A stretch of 10,000 nucleotides of DNA, taken from positions 1 through 10,000 of the forward strand of contig NZ_JAIWNX010000081.1 in the NCBI RefSeq assembly GCF_020217185.1, read 5' to 3'. A program made the translations under genes and the position numbers. The notes beneath the pieces were generated by a model, which saw only the letters and a list, made by a program, of their open reading frames with translations, was not told the DNA's origin and did not search any database. Of the stretch, positions 6,817-10,000 are shown piece by piece; position 1 is the stretch's first letter; each line of letters starts with the position of its first letter. This DNA is from Asticcacaulis sp. Its GTDB lineage: Bacteria; Pseudomonadota; Alphaproteobacteria; Caulobacterales; Caulobacteraceae.

Positions 6817-6884
6817 TTTCATTAAAACACCGTTACGCCAAAAACGCAACCCCTCGATTTATTCTTCTTTTCCGGAACTTACGC

Positions 6885-7283
6885 ATGACCCTCATTCTCA
6901 ACATTCTGTGGTTCATCTTCGGCGGCTTTGCGGCCGGTCTGGCCTGGTGTCTGGGCGGTTGCCTGCTGGCCATCACCATTGTGGGCCTGCCGTGGGCCGG
7001 GGCCGCCTTTCGCATCGCCGGCTTCAGCTTCTTCCCGTTTGGCAAGGCCATTGCCGACCGCGATCTCATGACCGGTCAGGGCGATCTGGGTACGGGCGGC
7101 ATGGGCGCGCTGATGAATATTGTGTGGATTCTTCTGGGTGGCTGGTACATCGCGCTGGGGCATCTGGTTCTGGCGCTGGCTCAGGCGGTAACCATCATCG
7201 GCATCCCGTTTGCCCTCAAAAATGTGCAACTGGCGTGGCTGGCTCTGGCCCCCGTCGGCAAGATCGTCATTGAAAAGCCCTGA
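6885..7283 (+). CDS. yccF: YccF domain inner-membrane protein
   Basis: This 132-residue, strongly hydrophobic protein matches YccF (PF03733), slightly shorter than the 148-residue E. coli protein. It consists of two similar halves. The first (about 1-57) has LNILWFIFGGF, then ITIVGLPWA, then FSFFPFGK. The second (about 76-130) has MNIVWILLGGW, then VTIIGIPFA, then LALAPVGK. Each half carries about two membrane segments, so this is an internal duplication typical of the family. It resides in the cytoplasmic membrane; its biochemical function is not established. ATG 6885 is preceded by GGAA at a workable distance and by a TATAAT box at 6811. The next gene on the same strand starts 43 bases after the stop, so they may be co-transcribed. 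Confidence 0.9.
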   Translation: MTLILNILWFIFGGFAAGLAWCLGGCLLAITIVGLPWAGAAFRIAGFSFFPFGKAIADRDLMTGQGDLGTGGMGALMNIVWILLGGWYIALGHLVLALAQAVTIIGIPFALKNVQLAWLALAPVGKIVIEKP

Positions 7284-7299
7284 TCCCCTCCTGTAGATA

Positions 7300-7319
7300 T
7301 CCGGAAAACCTGTTCCGGA
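7300..7319 (+). promoter_or_regulatory. Perfect hairpin over the ribosome binding site of the alpha/beta hydrolase gene
   Basis: TCCGGAA (7300-7306) and TTCCGGA (7313-7319) are exact inverted copies separated by six bases (AACCTG). The 3' arm contains most of the Shine-Dalgarno GGAG (7317-7320) for the ATG at 7327. In RNA the hairpin would hide the ribosome binding site. It lies between the yccF stop (7283) and the hydrolase start and has no T-tract, so it is not a usual terminator. A GANTC site (GAGTC) follows at 7320-7324. Confidence 0.5.
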
Positions 7320-7326
7320 GAGTCAG

Positions 7327-8322
7327 ATGGATTTGGATCGACGCACCCTGATGACCAGCGGGCTGGGCCTCGGCGTGGCCGCCACCTCCGGTGCCCTGGC
7401 CCAGGCGCCGGTCATGGGCACAGAGCTTAAAGACCTGCGCGGCACACCTTTGCCGCCAGAAACGACGGAATATGTCGATCTGTGGCCAAAGGGGCCGGCG
7501 GGTCTGCTCAAGACCGAACTGAGCGAAGTCGTCAAAACCGCCCCCACCCCGCCCCTGCGCCGGCTGGTTAACGGGGTGATCCGTCCGCGTCTGGCCGTCT
7601 ATCGGCCGCAAAAGCCGAACGGCGGCGCGCTGCTGGTGATTCCCGGCGGCGGCTACACCTATATCTCGGTCGATAACGAAGGCCACAATGTCGGCCGCGT
7701 GTTTTCGGCGCAGGGCCTGACCGTCTTCGTCCTCTACTATCGCCTGCCGGCCGAAGGCTGGGCGCAGGCGTCGGATGTGCCCTTGATGGATGCCCAGCGC
7801 GCCATGCGCCTGATCAAGGCACGCGCCAAAGACTTCCAGATCGATCCGGCGCGCGTCGGCGTGATGGGGTTCAGTGCCGGGGGCCACCTGTGCGCCTCAC
7901 TGGCCACCGGCTATGGCGCCCCCGTCTATGCGGCTGTCGATGCCATAGACGCGCAGGACGCCCGCCCCTACCTGTGCGCGCCGATCTATGCGGTTATTTC
8001 GATGAAGCCCGGCCTGACCCACGCCGGGTCGCGCAGCAACCTCATCGGGGCCAATGCCAGCGAGGAGATCACCGCCCGCTATTCGACGGAAAACCACGTC
8101 ACGCCGCAGACCCCCCCGGCCTTTCTGCTGCACGCCGAGGACGACGGAGCCGTGCCGGTCGAAAACACCCTGGCCTTCCGCGCGGCGCTGAAAGCGGCCG
8201 GGGTCAGTGTCGAAACCCACCTTTACCCGAAGGGCGGGCATGGCTTTGGCATCCTGTCGCCCGCCGTGCCGTGGAGCGATCTGTTCCTGCATTTCGCGCG
8301 ACAACAAGGCCTGTATAGCTAG
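7327..8322 (+). CDS. Tat-exported alpha/beta hydrolase (esterase / acetylxylan-esterase-like)
   Basis: This 331-residue protein begins with a twin-arginine-like signal, DRRTLM, then a Gly/Ala/Leu-rich stretch ending ALAQA near residue 27. This suggests Tat export to the periplasm. The hydrolase core has the oxyanion-hole segment IPGGGYTYIS, the nucleophile elbow GFSAGG (181-186, S183), an acidic residue in HAEDDGAVP (D273 most likely) and the catalytic histidine in GGHGFG (H305). That completes a Ser-Asp-His triad. The arrangement is that of the carbohydrate-esterase-like or BD-FAE-like alpha/beta hydrolases, many of which remove acetyl groups from plant polysaccharides. The substrate is not shown by the sequence. 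GGAG stands six bases before ATG 7327 but is inside a hairpin. yccF lies just upstream in the same direction. Confidence 0.88.
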   Translation: MDLDRRTLMTSGLGLGVAATSGALAQAPVMGTELKDLRGTPLPPETTEYVDLWPKGPAGLLKTELSEVVKTAPTPPLRRLVNGVIRPRLAVYRPQKPNGGALLVIPGGGYTYISVDNEGHNVGRVFSAQGLTVFVLYYRLPAEGWAQASDVPLMDAQRAMRLIKARAKDFQIDPARVGVMGFSAGGHLCASLATGYGAPVYAAVDAIDAQDARPYLCAPIYAVISMKPGLTHAGSRSNLIGANASEEITARYSTENHVTPQTPPAFLLHAEDDGAVPVENTLAFRAALKAAGVSVETHLYPKGGHGFGILSPAVPWSDLFLHFARQQGLYS

Positions 8323-8481
8323 ACAAATGCCTGAGACGGCTCCAGAAACGACCATGAAAACTTATCGCAGGGTCAACTGTAACCTTGTTAAATACTTTTC
8401 ATGACTCAGGTTTAATTTGACCCGGATCGCCGGTTGCGAGATGGGTGATGAGGCAGGGTCCGGCTTCTCGGACGTCTGCAG
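8323..8481. other. Intergenic region upstream of the GIN-domain gene, with a wide inverted repeat
   Basis: This 159-base spacer contains CATGAAAA at 8353-8360 and its exact inverse TTTTCATG at 8396-8403, separated by 35 bases, and a GANTC site (GACTC) at 8403-8407. TTGTTA at 8385-8390 and TTTAAT at 8411-8416 resemble promoter hexamers, but their 20-base spacing is too wide. A promoter for the following gene is probably in this stretch. No clear intrinsic terminator for the preceding hydrolase gene is visible. Confidence 0.35.
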
Positions 8482-9435
8482 ATGTTGGAAACCCTGTTGA
8501 TGCGCGTACTGGCCTGCACATCCCTGACCCTGCTGCTGCCTCTGGCCTGTCCGGAGATGGCGCTGGCCGGTGAAAACCGGATCGAACTGCAAAATCTGGC
8601 CGCGCGCGTGGTGGTGGTGACGCAGGCGCGTCAGGATATCGATGTACGCGTCAAAACCGGCCCCCGCAACATGCCTCAGATCACGCTGCGCCGTCAGGGC
8701 GACCGCGTCATCGTCAACGGCAATGTCAGTGGTCGCGATCAGTCGTGCGGCGGTGGCGGCACCAGCCTGTTTGCCTTCAATATCGGCGACCGCAGCGTCA
8801 CCACGGTCAAGGTGGCCGGCATGGGTCACCTCAACCTGTCTGACCTGCCGACCGTCTATGTCTATGCCCCGCAGGATATGGAGATCGTTAGCAAGGGCGC
8901 GGTCTATGGCAATGTGTCGGAGGCCAGCAGCCTGAAGCTCAGCGTGCAGGGTTGCGGTGACTGGAACGTCGGGCCCGTGCGCGGCGTCCTGACCCTGATC
9001 AATAGCGGCTCCGGCGACACCCATGCCGCCAGTGGCGGCGACAGCGAAATCGTCAGTACCGGGTCCGGTGATGTGCATATCGGCGGCGTGCGCTCGCTCA
9101 AACTGTCGCAGTCGGGCTCCGGCGATGTCAGCGTCGGCTCAGTCAGCGGCACCCTGTCGGCGGCAAGCGCCGGGTCGGGCGATATCAGCATCGGGGCGGT
9201 CAGCGGTCCGGTGGAAATCAGCATGGCCGGGTCCGGCGACGTAGTGGTGGCCAAGGGCCGCAGCCCGACGCTGAAAATCGCCGTGGCCGGTTCGGGTGAC
9301 GTGCATTTTGGTGGCGAAGCGAAGATGGTCGAAGCCGCCGTGGTCGGCTCAGGCGACGTGTTTGTCGCGCGCGCCACCGGCCCGGTTCAGAAGAAAGTAC
9401 TGGGGTCCGGCGACATCAATATCGGCGGCCAATAA
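8482..9435 (+). CDS. Exported GIN-domain (DUF2807) beta-solenoid protein
   Basis: This 317-residue protein starts with a signal peptide (cleavage likely after ALA, near residue 29). An N-terminal beta-rich part (30-150) is followed by a run of nine short coils, each marked by G-[SC]-G-D. The first residues of these motifs are at 157 (GCGD), 176, 194, 212, 231, 250, 270, 289 and 308, a period of 18-20 residues that fits one turn of a right-handed beta helix. This is the layout of the GIN/DUF2807 family, sometimes labelled putative auto-transporter adhesin; I see no outer-membrane beta-barrel, so the protein is more likely periplasmic or surface-associated. Its function is unknown. The last coil ends at the very C terminus (GSGDINIGGQ). 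ATG 8482 is used; ATG 8500 would leave a standard signal peptide (MRVLACTSL...) and is an alternative. The following gene converges on it. Confidence 0.85.
   Translation: MLETLLMRVLACTSLTLLLPLACPEMALAGENRIELQNLAARVVVVTQARQDIDVRVKTGPRNMPQITLRRQGDRVIVNGNVSGRDQSCGGGGTSLFAFNIGDRSVTTVKVAGMGHLNLSDLPTVYVYAPQDMEIVSKGAVYGNVSEASSLKLSVQGCGDWNVGPVRGVLTLINSGSGDTHAASGGDSEIVSTGSGDVHIGGVRSLKLSQSGSGDVSVGSVSGTLSAASAGSGDISIGAVSGPVEISMAGSGDVVVAKGRSPTLKIAVAGSGDVHFGGEAKMVEAAVVGSGDVFVARATGPVQKKVLGSGDINIGGQ
8947..9435 (+). repeat. Coding tandem repeat: nine GSGD beta-helix coils
   Basis: Nine degenerate units of 54-60 bases each encode a G-S/C-G-D turn plus two short strands of alternating small residues. Examples are GSGDVHIGG, GSGDISIGA and GSGDINIGG. 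Codon choice differs between units (for example tcc, tcg and tca for Ser), so the repeat is old and kept at protein level rather than freshly duplicated. Confidence 0.8.
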
Positions 9436-9478
9436 ACAATCCCAGTAATCAGCCCCTCAGTAATCCACCCGCTGCGGA
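9436..9478. other. Convergent gap between the GIN-domain and glycosyltransferase genes
   Basis: This 43-base spacer between two converging stop codons holds an 8-base direct repeat, CAGTAATC, at 9443-9450 and 9458-9465. No stem with a T-tract is visible, so I do not assign a terminator. Confidence 0.3.
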
Positions 9479-10000
9479 TCAGCTAAAATCATCCGTGTCG
9501 CGCAGTCGGCGGCGCATGACCGCACGCAAAATGGAGACGCCCACGATTAACGGCGACAAGGCCATGATGTAGAGCTTGCGCCAGATGGTATCGGCGCGCT
9601 TCAGGAAATAATAGACCAGCCCCAACCCCTTGTTCGTTTCAACAAACAGGGGATCAACGCGCGAGGTGTGGCCCTCGTGGACGACCTCGGCCCGGGGGTG
9701 GAACAGCACGGTGCCGCCCTTTTTGCGAATGCGCCAGCACAGGTCTACGTCTTCGACGTGCAGGAAGAAACGCGTATCAAAGCCGCCCACCGATAGAAAA
9801 TCGGCGCGGGCGATGCAGAAGCAAGCCCCCGACACTGCGGCCACTGGCACCGGAGCGTCCGGCAGAAGTTCGTCTTCGCGGTGGATTTCAAAGCCACGCA
9901 GGAAGGGCAGATAGCGGGACAGGCGCATCAGCGACACCAGTGTGGTTATCGGCGTGACCTCACCGCGCCGCGACCCACGCTGCTCAGATCCATCGGGGTT
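9479..10000 (-). CDS. Family 2 glycosyltransferase, C-terminal part
   Basis: The frame is open to the right edge, so the start is outside the window; 173 residues are visible before TGA at 9481-9479. The first visible residues, NPDGSEQRGSRRGE, followed by VSGACFCIARADFLSVGGFDTRFF and HVEDVDLCWRIRKKG, form the acceptor-side signature of GT2 enzymes of the rhamnosyl- or mannosyltransferase kind. The ED of EDVDLCWR is the usual catalytic-base region. A hydrophobic segment near the end (YIMALSPLIVGVSILRAVM) followed by RRR may anchor the enzyme at the inner face of the cytoplasmic membrane. Transfer of a sugar from a nucleotide-sugar to a cell-surface polysaccharide is the expected role; donor and acceptor are unknown. 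A GTG at 9937 is internal. It converges on the GIN-domain gene with a 43-base gap. Confidence 0.88.
   Translation of the reverse strand, partial: NPDGSEQRGSRRGEVTPITTLVSLMRLSRYLPFLRGFEIHREDELLPDAPVPVAAVSGACFCIARADFLSVGGFDTRFFLHVEDVDLCWRIRKKGGTVLFHPRAEVVHEGHTSRVDPLFVETNKGLGLVYYFLKRADTIWRKLYIMALSPLIVGVSILRAVMRRRLRDTDDFS

Noticed and set aside
8354..8404. A 16-codon open frame (MKTYRRVNCN...) in the gap before the GIN-domain gene
   Set aside because: There is no ribosome binding site at a suitable distance, it overlaps the inverted repeat, and its length is expected by chance.
8947..9435. Regularly spaced repeats considered as a CRISPR-like array
   Set aside because: The units are degenerate, lie in frame within a long coding region and encode a regular protein motif; there are no identical repeats with unique spacers.

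Overview
The window looks like a chromosomal segment of a Caulobacterales-type alphaproteobacterium, with Asticcacaulis or a relative as my best guess. The basis is the GC-rich coding DNA, an SspB of the alphaproteobacterial type, the small DUF4169 and ribbon-helix-helix proteins, and GANTC sites and a CtrA-like box near starts. The taxonomic call is inference from protein style and was not searched. I see no rRNA, tRNA, transposase, integrase, CRISPR array or phage structural gene.

Layout. Bases 1-284 hold the 3' end of sspB (ClpXP adaptor). A large exported serine hydrolase of the beta-lactamase/class C type follows on the same strand (311-2470), ending in four predicted membrane helices. 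Converging on it, with a single base between the stop codons, is a three-gene minus-strand operon: a PcrA/UvrD-type helicase (5952-3634), an exported cyclophilin-type peptidyl-prolyl isomerase (3634-2822) and a RusA-like Holliday-junction endonuclease (2825-2472). Both junctions overlap (TGATG, then TTGA), so the genes look translationally coupled. Upstream of the helicase, also on the minus strand, are a ribbon-helix-helix protein (6284-6036) and a DUF4169 protein (6672-6475), separated by an AT-rich 190-base gap with a terminator-like hairpin.

Bases 6673-6884 form a divergent AT-rich regulatory region with a TATAAT box on each strand, an operator-like palindrome on the minus-strand box and a CtrA-like box near the plus-strand start. 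It drives DUF4169 leftward and yccF rightward. After yccF come a Tat-exported alpha/beta hydrolase (7327-8322), whose Shine-Dalgarno lies in a perfect hairpin, and an exported GIN-domain (DUF2807) beta-solenoid protein with nine GSGD-like coils (8482-9435). The window closes with the 3' part of a family 2 glycosyltransferase on the minus strand (10000-9479).

How it fits together. Most genes are ordinary host functions: proteolysis adaptor, DNA repair, and envelope or periplasmic enzymes. I found no convincing new defence or mobile system. The points most worth a second look are the RusA-like resolvase tied to a housekeeping repair helicase outside any visible prophage, the membrane-anchored serine hydrolase, the hairpin over a ribosome binding site, and the compact divergent promoter region.
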